DNA of 64,000 nt from Cryobacterium flavum (lineage in GTDB: Bacteria; Actinomycetota; Actinomycetes; Actinomycetales; Microbacteriaceae). The notes under the pieces were generated by a model. It was not told the DNA's origin, searched no databases, and saw only the letters and a list, made by a program, of their open reading frames with translations. Both the position numbers and the translations under genes were made by a program. This document shows positions 42,089 through 51,245 of the stretch, one piece after another (the stretch's first letter is position 1; every line of letters begins with the position of its first letter). The stretch lies in contig NZ_FNIB01000001.1 of assembly GCF_900103805.1 (NCBI RefSeq), positions 422,814 through 486,813 of the forward strand, written 5' to 3'.

Positions 42089-42838
42089 TCACCGGGGTGA
42101 GAATGATGTGGTGACCGCGAAACGGTCGCCACGGACGACAGTCTCCCGCCATTCCACCGGACGTCCCGCCGCACGACCACACCGTTCAATGAAGAAAGCG
42201 GCAGTGCCGACCGGGCAGTCAAGAACTCGCGCCTGTTCGGCGGTAACGGTAATCGCTGTCAGGGTCTCCTGTCCGCCATCCAGCGTGATCCCACACCGGA
42301 GCGTCAGCTCCTGATAGAGAGCAGTGTTGCTGAAATCGACGTCGAGAAGACCGGCAGCGCGATCGGCAGGCAGCCAGGCGCTGTCAACGGCAAAGACATA
42401 GTCGTCAGCGAAACGACGGCGCTCAATATTGACCAGCGGAGCGTCGCCGGGCAGGTCGAGCCGGTCAGCAATCCGCGCGTCGACACGGATCTCGCACCGG
42501 ATCAACTCGCTGTGCTGCCTCATCCCAGAGGCCTCAACTGCCGCAAACAAGCTGTAAACCGGCCCAAAGCGATGTTCTTCGCCGTGGTTGACGTGCACCA
42601 CCGGGCGTTTACCCCGACTTGATGAAACCAGCCCCTCTCGACGCAGAGGGTTCAGCGCAAGTCGAACGGTACTCCGGCTCACCTGATATTCCGCGGTTAG
42701 TTGAATTTCACCGGGGAACGTGTCCGCGAATTCGCCCGAGGTTATCCGGTTGAGAATGTCGTCATGGACGCGCAACCAGAGTGGCTGGCCAGGCAATCTG
42801 GCCAGTCGTGCCCGGTCTGCTTCAGCCGCAGTTGACAT
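42089..42838 (-). CDS. GntR-family regulator, HutC/UTRA type
   Basis: The 249-residue protein has a GntR winged helix (residues about 18-85; TAEYQVSRSTVRLALNPLRREGLV) and a UTRA effector domain (about 100-245; ending GTAAFFIERCGRAAGRPVEWRETVVRGDRF). Its target is not obvious: it is convergent with the pseudogene and has no partner gene downstream. ATG 42838. Confidence 0.85.
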   Translation of the reverse strand: MSTAAEADRARLARLPGQPLWLRVHDDILNRITSGEFADTFPGEIQLTAEYQVSRSTVRLALNPLRREGLVSSSRGKRPVVHVNHGEEHRFGPVYSLFAAVEASGMRQHSELIRCEIRVDARIADRLDLPGDAPLVNIERRRFADDYVFAVDSAWLPADRAAGLLDVDFSNTALYQELTLRCGITLDGGQETLTAITVTAEQARVLDCPVGTAAFFIERCGRAAGRPVEWRETVVRGDRFAVTTSFSPR

Positions 42839-43240
42839 GTGAGTTCCGCTTCTCCTCGGGCAATAGGTGCGCCAAAATGCAATTATCCCTTGCGTGCACT
42901 ACGAGTGTGGGTCGTAACACCTATTCGACGTTGCTGCCACGAAATGCCGGTCAATATCGTGGGATTGGGTGGGGCGCTGGATGGGTGGACGTCACGGGCT
43001 TCGAGCTCTGCGTCGATCTCGTGCGGATCGAAAACAGGGCCAGTGCCGGGCCGCTTTCGCGGGTTGCCTGCCTTAGGGTCCGGTTTTGCAGCCCGCTGGT
43101 CGTCGGACTTTCCACAACCGGCTTCGGGCGCTTCGGATGGCCGCGCCCGTGGAATTAATTCCGCGATGTGATGGAAAAGTGATCTGGCACGACCTCCGAG
43201 TCCCGCGCCAACAATGCGAATTAGGAATTACGTGAACTAC
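42839..43240. other. intergenic, nothing convincing
   Basis: About 400 bp upstream of the GntR gene contains no supported gene. The frames present lack ribosome sites and domain-like sequence. The right edge of the candidate island follows. Confidence 0.4.
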
Positions 43241-43301
43241 CCGCAGCCATTCGAACCCCTGAATCCCGTGAACACTGGGACTCAGGGGTTTACCTTTGCC
43301 C
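43241..43301 (+). repeat. island boundary repeat, right copy
   Basis: A copy of the tRNA-Ser(GCT) terminator sequence from 30045-30107: the first 27 bases are identical (CCGCAGCCATTCGAACCC onwards), the loop differs, and the GGGACTCAGGGGTTT arm is identical. No tRNA sequence precedes it. Confidence 0.85.
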
Positions 43302-43380
43302 TGTTCACGCTCACCGAAATGCGGTGCTTGCGGCAAATCCTCAGACTCGGGTCAGTCGATCCCCGTATCCTCATATCAGC

Positions 43381-43480
43381 AAGGGGAGTATTCCGACACG
43401 GTCGGCTCGTCATTACGGATGCTTGGTGCATCCCGGGCCACCGGTTCTCGTTCGCGGGAATGGAAAAGACCTTGACGTCG
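43381..43480 (+). promoter_or_regulatory. yybP-ykoY (manganese) riboswitch ahead of terC
   Basis: The leader contains the conserved elements in order: AAGGGGAGTA (43381-43390), a P2 hairpin CCGAC/GTCGG, CTCGTCA, a hairpin GGATGC/GCATCC, and GACCTTG (43469 onward). They match the yybP-ykoY consensus known to sense Mn2+ and to precede TerC/MntP genes. The start codon of terC follows 28 bases later. Confidence 0.75.
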
Positions 43481-43507
43481 TATCAGCGTCAAGATTGGAG
43501 CCCCCTG

Positions 43508-44515
43508 ATGAACGTGTCCCTGCTCATCTGGACCATCACTATCCTCGTCACGATCGCCTTCTTCGTATTCGAGTTCTTTGCACATGTGCGAACCCCGCAC
43601 GAGCCGACGATCCGGGAGTCCGCCTGGTGGTCGGCCTTCTACATCGGCCTTGCGCTGATGTTCGGCGTCGGAATCGGCATCGTCTCGGGGTGGACCTTCA
43701 GCGGTGAGTACTTCGCCGGCTACCTGACCGAAAAGGCCCTCTCGATAGACAACCTCTTCGTGTTCTTGCTCGTCATGACGGCCTTCGCCGTTCCGCGCGC
43801 CTATCAGCAGAAGGTTCTACTGATCGGCATCGCGCTCGCACTTGTCATGCGCGGAGTCTTCATCGCGGTCGGCGCGACCCTGATCGCGAACTTCTCCTGG
43901 ATCTTCTACCTCTTCGGAGCGCTGCTGCTGCTGCTGGCCTACCGCCAGGCCTTCACGCATAGCGAGTCGAACCCGGCCAACGGCCGTCTCATGCGGTTTG
44001 TCAGGCGTCACCTGTCCGTGACCGACGAGTATCACGGCGACAAACTCTCGGTCCTGAAGGACGGCCGCCGGTTCGTGACCCCCCTGCTGCTCGTGCTAGT
44101 CGCGATAGCCTTCGTCGACCTGATCTTCGCTGTCGACTCGATCCCAGCGATCTTCGGCCTCACCGACGAGGCGTACATCGTCTTTACCGCGAACGCCTTC
44201 GCCCTCATGGGTCTGCGCCAACTGTACTTCCTCATCGGCGGCCTGCTGCAGCGCCTGGTCTACCTGGCTCAGGGACTCGCGGTGATCCTCGCATTCATCG
44301 GAGTGAAGCTCGTGCTGCACGCGCTCAAGCTCAACGAGCTGTCGTTCATCAACGGCGGCCAACCGGTGCCCTGGGCCTTCGACATCCCGATCTGGTTCTC
44401 GTTAGTATTCATCGGCACCACGATTGCGGTGGCTACCGTCGCAAGTCTCGTGAAGACCAGAGGCCAGCGAGCCCCCGTCACCGAACCCGTTGCCGCCGAG
44501 GTGAGCGACCGTTGA
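43508..44515 (+). CDS. terC: TerC-family membrane protein
   Basis: The 335-residue protein has about nine helices and the TerC signatures: EKALSIDNLFVFLLVM (Asp in helix), FVDLIFAVDSIPAIFG (second Asp) and NAFALMGLRQLYFLI. TerC/Alx proteins are linked to Mn2+ export and metal loading of exported proteins; the riboswitch upstream supports Mn control. ATG 43508 has a GGAG site; a longer frame would read through the riboswitch. Confidence 0.92.
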   Translation: MNVSLLIWTITILVTIAFFVFEFFAHVRTPHEPTIRESAWWSAFYIGLALMFGVGIGIVSGWTFSGEYFAGYLTEKALSIDNLFVFLLVMTAFAVPRAYQQKVLLIGIALALVMRGVFIAVGATLIANFSWIFYLFGALLLLLAYRQAFTHSESNPANGRLMRFVRRHLSVTDEYHGDKLSVLKDGRRFVTPLLLVLVAIAFVDLIFAVDSIPAIFGLTDEAYIVFTANAFALMGLRQLYFLIGGLLQRLVYLAQGLAVILAFIGVKLVLHALKLNELSFINGGQPVPWAFDIPIWFSLVFIGTTIAVATVASLVKTRGQRAPVTEPVAAEVSDR

Positions 44516-44903
44516 GCACCTAGGCAGCTCGCAAAACCTGCCGGCGAGCCCGCTACCCCAACCTGTTGAGCACATCCGCCTTCTATTCGCTGGACTACGC
44601 CATGTGGGCAGCAGGCACGGTATGCCACCCTCAATAGCAGAGAAAATGTTTGGTCAGACGCAATGGGTTCGTGTGGGGACGGCGGCTGACCGGTCGGGTT
44701 GGTGGTGCTTCGCCACGACCGCACCCGCTTGCCGCCAATCTGACGGCGAGCCCGATGATTGGCATTCCAATGATGTTCTCCCGATCCCTGCACGGAGGTC
44801 GACATCGGCTCCGAACCAGCCTCCGTGTCTGGGTCATCGGTCGAAGATCTCGACCAACAATGGCGAGATAATTGCCAAAGCTGGGAGCTTGCCACGCTGA
44901 TTG
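44516..44903. other. intergenic, nothing recognised
   Basis: There are 390 bp with only overlapping spurious frames, ending at the TetR operator. Confidence 0.4.
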
Positions 44904-44929
44904 CACTATGTGCGTCGTTGCACTTAGTG
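44904..44929. promoter_or_regulatory. TetR-type operator
   Basis: CACTATGTGC (44904-44913) and GCACTTAGTG (44920-44929) form an inverted repeat with one mismatch and a 6-base spacer, 7 bp upstream of the tetR start. This is the typical placement for TetR autoregulation. Confidence 0.75.
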
Positions 44930-44936
44930 TAAGCAC

Positions 44937-45581
44937 GTGACGTTTCAGAACACCGCCCCCGACCGCCGTGCCGAACTCAAGGCACGGTACCGCCAGGCGA
45001 TTCTGGATGCCGCTGACGCGCTCATCCGCGAACGTGGTAAACCGCAATTCAGCGTTGACGAGCTTGCCGAGCGCGCCGACGTCTCCAGGCGCACCGTCTT
45101 CAACCACTTTGCATCACTCGACGACGTGATCATGACCACCTGCACCCGGGTTCTCAGCGCCACCGTTGATGAATTTCGTGCAGCGACAGCATCGACTCCA
45201 GCAGGCGATGGCAGCCGCGAAGGCCTGTTCGACGAACTCACGACGGCCCTTCGCAACATCGATCTGCCGCCGGTCGTCGCGTATCTAGCGGGGATACTCA
45301 ACGCGGAGGGCGAGAACGGTCGCTCCCAACACGGCATCAGCGATGTTTTCACGCGCACCACCGAACAGCTCTCGACCGAGATCGCCGCTCGTACGGGCGC
45401 AATGGACGAATTCGAAGTTGCGATTCTGGTCAGCTCGGTGATGAACGGCATCGCCATCGTATCCGCCCACTGGCTGGTCCGAACGGGCGGCGCACTCGAC
45501 GCCTCGTCGCGCGCAGTGTGGAACGAACTGCTCGACCGCCTCATGGTCACCGTCCGCACCGGCTACGCACCTTCCAACTGA
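44937..45581 (+). CDS. TetR-family regulator
   Basis: The 214-residue protein has a TetR helix-turn-helix (residues about 17-62; FSVDELAERADVSRRTVFNHFASLDD) and a helical ligand domain. GTG 44937 is the start. It is the first gene before the MMPL transporter, with about 110 bp between them, and most likely represses both through the palindrome upstream. Confidence 0.88.
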   Translation: MTFQNTAPDRRAELKARYRQAILDAADALIRERGKPQFSVDELAERADVSRRTVFNHFASLDDVIMTTCTRVLSATVDEFRAATASTPAGDGSREGLFDELTTALRNIDLPPVVAYLAGILNAEGENGRSQHGISDVFTRTTEQLSTEIAARTGAMDEFEVAILVSSVMNGIAIVSAHWLVRTGGALDASSRAVWNELLDRLMVTVRTGYAPSN

Positions 45582-45690
45582 AGTACTCGACTTGCCTGCT
45601 CGACCCCACAGCTCGATTCCCGATGATGCGACGCGAGACGCCACTCCGGTCACCCGACCACAACCCGACCTGCAGAAAGAACTTGAGATT

Positions 45691-48219
45691 ATGGCATCGC
45701 TTCTCTACCGACTCGGTCGGTTCTCCGCCCGCCGAGCGTGGTTAGTCATCGTTTCGTGGGTGGTCATTCTTGGCCTAGCTGTGGGTGCATTCGCCCTCTT
45801 CGGCGGAACCCTCACGTCGTCCGTCAGCATCCCGGGCACCGCGACTCAGAAGGTCAGCGACGAACTTGCCGCCAAGTTTCCCTCCGCCAGCGGCGGCCGT
45901 GGCACCGTCATCTTGACCACGACGGATGACTCCGCCTTCACGGACGCGCAAAAGACCGCAATCGGCGACCTGCTCACGCGCACGGTCGACCTGGCCGACG
46001 TGAAAGCGGCGACGAACCCGTTCGATACCCAGGCCCAGATCGACGATCAGACCCAGCAGGTCGTCGACGGTCGCCAGAAGATCGCTGCTGGAACGGCGCA
46101 GCTCGACGCGGGGCAGGCGCAGATTGACGCGGCGACGGCCCAGGCCAAGGCCGGTCAGACGCAGCTCGATGCCAGCCGCGCGCAGGCCGAGGCAGCGGGA
46201 CAACTCGCCGCCGCCCAGTCGACGCTGGACGCGCAGCAGGCGCAGATCGATGCGGGCACAGCCGCGATTGCTGCCCAGCAGACGACACTCACGGCGAGCC
46301 GCGCCGCACTCGCCTCCCAGAGCACCACGCTCGAGCAGGGAGCCGACCTGCTCGACCTGGCCTCCGGCATCCGTCAGGTATCGACCGACGCGACCACCGC
46401 GGTCGCGAGCGTGCAGTTCGACACCCCGCTCAACCTGGTTCCGGCCGAGTCGAAGGAAGCCGTGGTCGCTGAGATGACCGACGCGGGGATCGACGGCGTC
46501 ACGGCTGAAGTCTCCAACGACATTGCCTCCAGCATTCCCGAGATTCTCGGTCCGGGCGAGATCGGCGGCGTGATCGTTGCGGCCATCGTGCTGTGGGTCA
46601 TGCTCGGCACGCTGATCGGCGCGGGACTCCCGCTGCTGAATGCCCTCGTGGGCGTGGGCGTCGGAGTGCTCGCCTCGCTCGCTCTGTCGGGAACCGTCGA
46701 GATGCTCTCGGTCACACCTGTTCTGGGTGTGATGCTTGGGCTCGCGGTCGGCATCGACTACTCACTGTTCATACTCAACCGGCACCGAACCCAGCTGCGC
46801 AACGGCCTGCCAGTGCAGGAATCGATCGGGCTGGCCAACGGCACCTCCGGCAACGCGGTCGTGTTCGCCGGTGCCACCGTTCTGATCGCCCTGCTCGCAC
46901 TCAACCTCACCGGTATCCCCTTCCTCGGCCTCATGGGCACGGTTGGCGCCGTCTGCGTCTTCGTCGCCATTCTCATTGCGATCACGTTGACGCCGGCGGT
47001 GCTGGGCCTGGTCGGCGCGAAGATTCTCACTAGGAAAGCCCGCGCCAAGGTCGGTCACGCCGAGCACCACGCCAAGGTTCCGTCCAAGCCCATGAATACG
47101 GTGCGAGCGGTCGTCACCGTGGTCGTGGGCATCATCGTGCTGCTCATCGTGGCTATGCCCGCGCTGTCCATGCGCCTCGGACTGCCCGCCGGCTCGTCGG
47201 AACCGCTGAGCTCGAGTGCGTACCAGGCCTACAAAATTGCTGACGAGAAGTTCGGTGCCGGCGTGAACGGCCCGCTGCTCGTGGTTGCAGACCTCGAAAC
47301 CGCTATAACGGATGATGCGCTCCTCGCGGAACAGGTACGTATCGGAACCGCGCTGAAGGCGGAGAACGACGTGGTCGCGGTCGCGCCGATCGGAGCCTCC
47401 GATGATGACCTGCTGCTCGCGTTCCAAGTCATTCCGGCTGAGGGGCCGACCAGCGAATTGACCGAGCAACTCGTGCGGGACCTGCGCGGTCTGGACATCG
47501 ACGGTGTCACCTCCCTCGGTGTGGCCGGCAATGCGTCGGGAAACATCGATGTGAGCGAGAAGCTGGCCGCGGCGCTTCCGCTGTACCTTCTCGTTGTCGT
47601 CGGGTTGTCGTTGATCATCCTGATCTTCGTGTTCCGGTCGATCCTGGTACCGATCACCGCGACTTTGGGTTTCGTGCTGTCGCTGTTCGCAGCGTTTGGC
47701 GCAATCACGGCGGTCTTCCAGTGGGGCTGGCTCGGGGCGGTGTTCGGCATCCACGACCCGGGGCCTATCCTGAGCTTCCTGCCCATCCTCGTCGTGGGTG
47801 TTCTGTTCGGGCTTGCCATGGACTACCAGCTGTTCCTGGTCAGCGGCATGAGGGAATCGTACGTGCACGGTGCCTCGTCGCGCCTGGCCGTGCAGCGCGG
47901 GGTTCATGCCGGGCGCACCGTGGTGATCGCGGCCGCGCTCATCATGGCCTCGGTCTTCTCCGGCTTCATCTTCTCGAACTCGGTGATGATTCAGTCGATC
48001 GGCTTCGGGCTCGGCATCGGCGTACTGCTCGACGCGTTTGTGGTGCGGCTGCTCATCATCCCGGCCGTAATGCACCTGCTCGGTGACGCGGCCTGGTGGC
48101 TGCCGAAGTGGCTCGACCGCATCCTGCCCAACGTGGATGTGGAGGGCGCGTCGCTCGAGCGAACGCACCCGGTGCCCCTGCCGAGCGAACCCGAGCGCGT
48201 CACGACACCGATCGTCTAG
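45691..48219 (+). CDS. MMPL-family RND transporter
   Basis: The 842-residue protein has two repeats of a first helix, a large extracellular loop and five helices. The second-helix-bundle signatures GLAVGIDYSLFILNRHR and GLAMDYQLFLVSGMRE carry the Asp-Tyr pairs of proton-coupled MmpL proteins. The first loop contains a Gln/Ala-rich coiled-coil insert (residues about 110-230) with repeating AQIDAxxAQ units. It exports lipids or drugs. ATG 45691 (MASLLYRLGRFSARR) is the family-like start. Controlled by the upstream TetR gene. Confidence 0.88.
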   Translation: MASLLYRLGRFSARRAWLVIVSWVVILGLAVGAFALFGGTLTSSVSIPGTATQKVSDELAAKFPSASGGRGTVILTTTDDSAFTDAQKTAIGDLLTRTVDLADVKAATNPFDTQAQIDDQTQQVVDGRQKIAAGTAQLDAGQAQIDAATAQAKAGQTQLDASRAQAEAAGQLAAAQSTLDAQQAQIDAGTAAIAAQQTTLTASRAALASQSTTLEQGADLLDLASGIRQVSTDATTAVASVQFDTPLNLVPAESKEAVVAEMTDAGIDGVTAEVSNDIASSIPEILGPGEIGGVIVAAIVLWVMLGTLIGAGLPLLNALVGVGVGVLASLALSGTVEMLSVTPVLGVMLGLAVGIDYSLFILNRHRTQLRNGLPVQESIGLANGTSGNAVVFAGATVLIALLALNLTGIPFLGLMGTVGAVCVFVAILIAITLTPAVLGLVGAKILTRKARAKVGHAEHHAKVPSKPMNTVRAVVTVVVGIIVLLIVAMPALSMRLGLPAGSSEPLSSSAYQAYKIADEKFGAGVNGPLLVVADLETAITDDALLAEQVRIGTALKAENDVVAVAPIGASDDDLLLAFQVIPAEGPTSELTEQLVRDLRGLDIDGVTSLGVAGNASGNIDVSEKLAAALPLYLLVVVGLSLIILIFVFRSILVPITATLGFVLSLFAAFGAITAVFQWGWLGAVFGIHDPGPILSFLPILVVGVLFGLAMDYQLFLVSGMRESYVHGASSRLAVQRGVHAGRTVVIAAALIMASVFSGFIFSNSVMIQSIGFGLGIGVLLDAFVVRLLIIPAVMHLLGDAAWWLPKWLDRILPNVDVEGASLERTHPVPLPSEPERVTTPIV

Positions 48220-48270
48220 CCGGGCGGTCGGGCGACGGACCTGAGGTCTGTCGCCCGACCTGCACGGTGT

Positions 48271-48753
48271 CTAGAGGTCGACCTTGTCGTTCTCGCCCCC
48301 GTCATAGGGCTGGCCCGTGACTTTCGCCTTGACCAGGCTGATCACGGAGGCGATGCGCCCTCCAGGGGTGTCCCAATATTCCGCGCCGTCCGCGGTGAAT
48401 TTGATGAGCACAATGTTGGGGTCCTCGGGACCCTCCGGGAACCACGCTTCGACCCACTGGTTCCACAATTCCGCCACCTTCTGCGAATCGTCGATCATTT
48501 TCGCGGTTCCCGAGAGGGAAACCCAGGTGTCGTTGGAGGCGAAAGACACTCCCACGACCGGATCAGAACCGATCTCCGTCACGGTGTGCGAATCGCGGGT
48601 AGCGATAAACCACAGGTCACCGTCGAACTCGACCTCTTGTACCGTCATCGGGCGAGCCACGAGCTTGCCGCCCGGGCTCGTCGTGGTGAGCATGGCGAAA
48701 CGAAACTCCTTGACCAGTTTTGCTACTTTCTGCACATCGCGCGGGTCACTCAT
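48271..48753 (-). CDS. pyridoxamine-5'-phosphate-oxidase-fold general stress protein
   Basis: This 160-residue split-barrel flavin-binding-like protein matches the general stress protein 26 family: KEFRFAMLTTTSPGGKLVARPM, LWFIATRDSHTVTEI, VSFASNDTWVSLSGTA and EYWDTPGGRIASVISLVKA. It is probably an FMN/FAD or F420-binding stress protein. ATG 48753 has AAGGAG seven bases upstream; the longer frame to 48933 is rejected. Confidence 0.85.
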   Translation of the reverse strand: MSDPRDVQKVAKLVKEFRFAMLTTTSPGGKLVARPMTVQEVEFDGDLWFIATRDSHTVTEIGSDPVVGVSFASNDTWVSLSGTAKMIDDSQKVAELWNQWVEAWFPEGPEDPNIVLIKFTADGAEYWDTPGGRIASVISLVKAKVTGQPYDGGENDKVDL

Positions 48754-48988
48754 CGTTGCTCCTTCTTCATCGGTCGTGGCGCACCTGCGCCATCGGCGTC
48801 CACCGTACCCAGATTGTGAATTTGCGCGCGAGCGGGGGATGGTGAAGTAGTCGAGTGATCTGGCGGTCGGAGGCGATTCGCGGGGCAGGATAAAATGAAA
48901 TTCACCTGCACGAGGAAGTGGTGGCGCAATCATTTGGAATCGGTCCCGGCGTCGTGCTGACGCTCACGAACACGTCAGTGAACCCGAC

Positions 48989-49558
48989 GTGAACGCTGAG
49001 CTGCCCGACCTCGAGCGCACGGTTGACGAAGGCCTGCTGATCGCATTGTCGGCCGTACGAATGGCCGTGAAGAACGACATCATCGTGGGGGCACTGCGGG
49101 AGCACTTCGACTACGACTCCGGGCGGTACGCCGACAACGCCCGCAGCGAACTGCATCGGCTGGCTCGGCAGAACGAGGAGTATGCCCGGCGGGTCAGCCG
49201 AATGGGCCGCGACCTGGCAGCGATGAAGTGGCGCCTGAGCTTTACCGATGACCAACGCCACGATCTCAAGCAGTTTGCCCTGAGATTTCGCGTGCACGAA
49301 CGGTTGACGCTCGCCCTCGACGCTGTTGCCGATGACAACGACCAGGTGGCCCGCATCGTGTCGAGTGCGCAGCGGTCAGCAAGCGAAGAGGTCAGCTCGG
49401 CGGTCTCGTCGAAGCTCATCGAGCTGGCCGTCGATCAGCGCGAGCCCGACTATGCCGAACATCGCGGCGAACGCCTGGAAGCGTTCGTGCTGATCAACCT
49501 CGCCATTCTGAAGGCCAAACACGACGCGGCGACCGGCCCGGAGTTCAACGAATACTAG
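48989..49558 (+). CDS. hypothetical soluble helical protein
   Basis: This 189-residue protein from GTG 48989 is almost entirely charged alpha helix (ARSELHRLARQNEEYARRVSRMGRDL etc.) with no membrane segment, so it may be coiled-coil. Its stop overlaps that of the convergent DUF1294 gene by four bases. The family is not recognised. Confidence 0.6.
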   Translation: MNAELPDLERTVDEGLLIALSAVRMAVKNDIIVGALREHFDYDSGRYADNARSELHRLARQNEEYARRVSRMGRDLAAMKWRLSFTDDQRHDLKQFALRFRVHERLTLALDAVADDNDQVARIVSSAQRSASEEVSSAVSSKLIELAVDQREPDYAEHRGERLEAFVLINLAILKAKHDAATGPEFNEY

Positions 49559-49953
49559 TTGATCGCCTGGGCGACCAGCCGGTCGAACGTGGGCGTACTG
49601 ACGACGACGAAGAGCACGACGTTGAAGAAGACCGTGACCCAAAACGCCTCGCGAAAGCTCTTCTTCTGGGTTTTGTGGCGCAGTACCTGCTGCGCCACGA
49701 TGGCGCCGGGCCAACCGCCGATGAACCCCCAGAACAGCAGGGTGCGTTCCGACACCCGCCACCCGCCGAACCGCGCGCGACGCTTGTCGATCGCGTAGAC
49801 GGCAAAACAAATCATGCTGGTGACCAGGTACGCCCCGGCCACCCAGAGCGGCCGGGGCCAATACACGGCGCCGACCAGATAGACGACGGCAAAAGCGGCA
49901 ATCGCGAGGTAGCTCCCGCGTCCCGCAGCACGGCGGGAGCGGGTGATGGCCAT
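49555..49953 (-). CDS. DUF1294 membrane protein
   Basis: This 132-residue protein has four helices and the DUF1294 hallmark CFAVYAIDKRRARFGGWRVSE, followed by LLFWGFIGGWPGAIVAQQVLRHKTQKKSFR. The function is unknown. ATG 49953. Confidence 0.87.
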   Translation of the reverse strand: MAITRSRRAAGRGSYLAIAAFAVVYLVGAVYWPRPLWVAGAYLVTSMICFAVYAIDKRRARFGGWRVSERTLLFWGFIGGWPGAIVAQQVLRHKTQKKSFREAFWVTVFFNVVLFVVVSTPTFDRLVAQAIN

Positions 49954-49969
49954 GACCCCATGCTAGGTG

Positions 49970-51209
49970 CTACAGGTTCGGCAGAAACCGTTGCCAGACG
50001 CGCCGGCGCTCGCTGCGGGGGTCGGCTTCGACCCGGTCGACGACGTCGATGATCAGGGTCAGGCGGTCTGATTCGGTATACCGCGGCGAGTTGCTCTCGA
50101 CGATGCCGGTGCAGGCGAAGTGCAGCCAGGGCCGGCGCCGGCTCGACTGAACGGTTCCCGGCCACCCAGCGCCGTCATCGTGCGGGCGAACGGAGAGTCG
50201 ACCTGGTCGAACAGGGCATACATTTCAATGCCGTGCGTGGCATCGAGCCCGAGCCCGAGCAGGTGCATGAGCCGCGGAGCGATGTCGAAGCGGTAGAAAT
50301 GCACGGGGGCGAACCGAGAGTGCAACCCGGCGACGACGATGCTCGGATACCAGAAGGCATAGTCACCCCCGAAATCGGCGGCGGCGCGGCTGATCGGCAG
50401 GCCAGGATAAGCGGCCCGCATCTCGTCGTGGCTATCTTCGGGGGCGTGGTTGAACAGGGCCTGGATGCGCCACGGCGAGCGGGGGAGCACGTTGGCCCGG
50501 CCGCGAAAAAACGCACCCTCGCGATCATTCGTGCCGATGATCAGCGGTACCCGGTGGGCGCGGCGTCGCGAAAAGCGTCGAACGGATGCTCCGGCAGGAA
50601 GGTGCCGCCAAATGAGCGGATGTTCGCTCGCACCCACTCGAGGGCGGCCACCTGATCGCGCAACCCCAGATTGTTCTCAATCGGGCGGTCCGGCGTGGAA
50701 TACCGGCTGAAGTCGAGGTATCCCAGGGCGCCGAGTTGGTAGTTCAAACTCACGTAGACGACGCGGCCACTGCTCACGAAGCCCTCGCCCTGGCCAGGAA
50801 AATCCTGGGCAGAACCGGTGTTGTAGCCGCCGCCGTGCACGAACACCATGACGGAAATCGACAGCCGCTTGCGCCGGGGAACAGCGGGGGAGAGCACGTT
50901 CACCGTCAGGCAGTCCTCGCTGGAGCGCACGCGTGGGCTGGTTCCCTTGAACTGGCCGCGTTACGGCTGCGGGGCGACGTCGCCGTAGCGGGAGGCGTCC
51001 CGCACTCCCGGCCACGCGATGACGGGCTGCGGAGCGCGAAAGCGTCGATCACCGACCGGCGGAGCGGCATAGGGAATGCCGCGCCACGCCAGAACAGCAC
51101 CTTCACGGATGCCGCGCACCATGCCGCCGGTGACGCGCACGTCGAGCGCGCTCCGCGCGGGTACAGGTGGCACCAGGGAAGGCTCTGTCGAAAGTGTTTG
51201 GAGTGCCAC
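49970..51209 (-). pseudogene. type-B carboxylesterase, decayed
   Basis: Pieces in different frames follow the carboxylesterase order. The N-terminus is VTGGMVRGIREGAVLAWRG and GIPYAAPPVGDRRF (51209-50961). Then come SEDCLTVNVLSP, VMVFVHGGGYNTG and NNLGLRDQVAALEWVRANIRSFGG (50930 to about 50600), then DREGAFFRGRANVL (about 50535 onward) and the C-terminus WLHFACTGIVESNSP...RRVWQRFLPNL ending at 49970. The nucleophile-elbow region after IRSFGG is deleted, and at least two frameshifts occur (near 50940 and 50140). Confidence 0.8.
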
Positions 51210-51245
51210 TGGGTTCCCCGATCTGTTGAATTTTGCTGCTGACTC

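Larger units (their letters stand above)
30045..43301. mobile_element. candidate genomic island at tRNA-Ser(GCT)
   Basis: A 13.3-kb segment is bounded by direct repeats (30045-30107 and 43241-43301). It starts with IS21 debris, includes several broken genes, and carries a self-contained sulfur/copper/thiol gene set. No integrase gene is visible, so it is either decayed or was moved by homologous exchange or IS activity. The repeat contains only the last three bases of the tRNA gene. Confidence 0.5.

Noticed and set aside
44631..45107. minus-strand frame upstream of tetR
   Set aside because: No domain-like sequence, and it runs across the TetR operator and start region.
46762..48168. 468-residue minus-strand frame opposite the MMPL gene
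   Set aside because: Composition of charged Arg/His/Glu residues typical of an antisense shadow; the plus strand encodes a complete MMPL protein.
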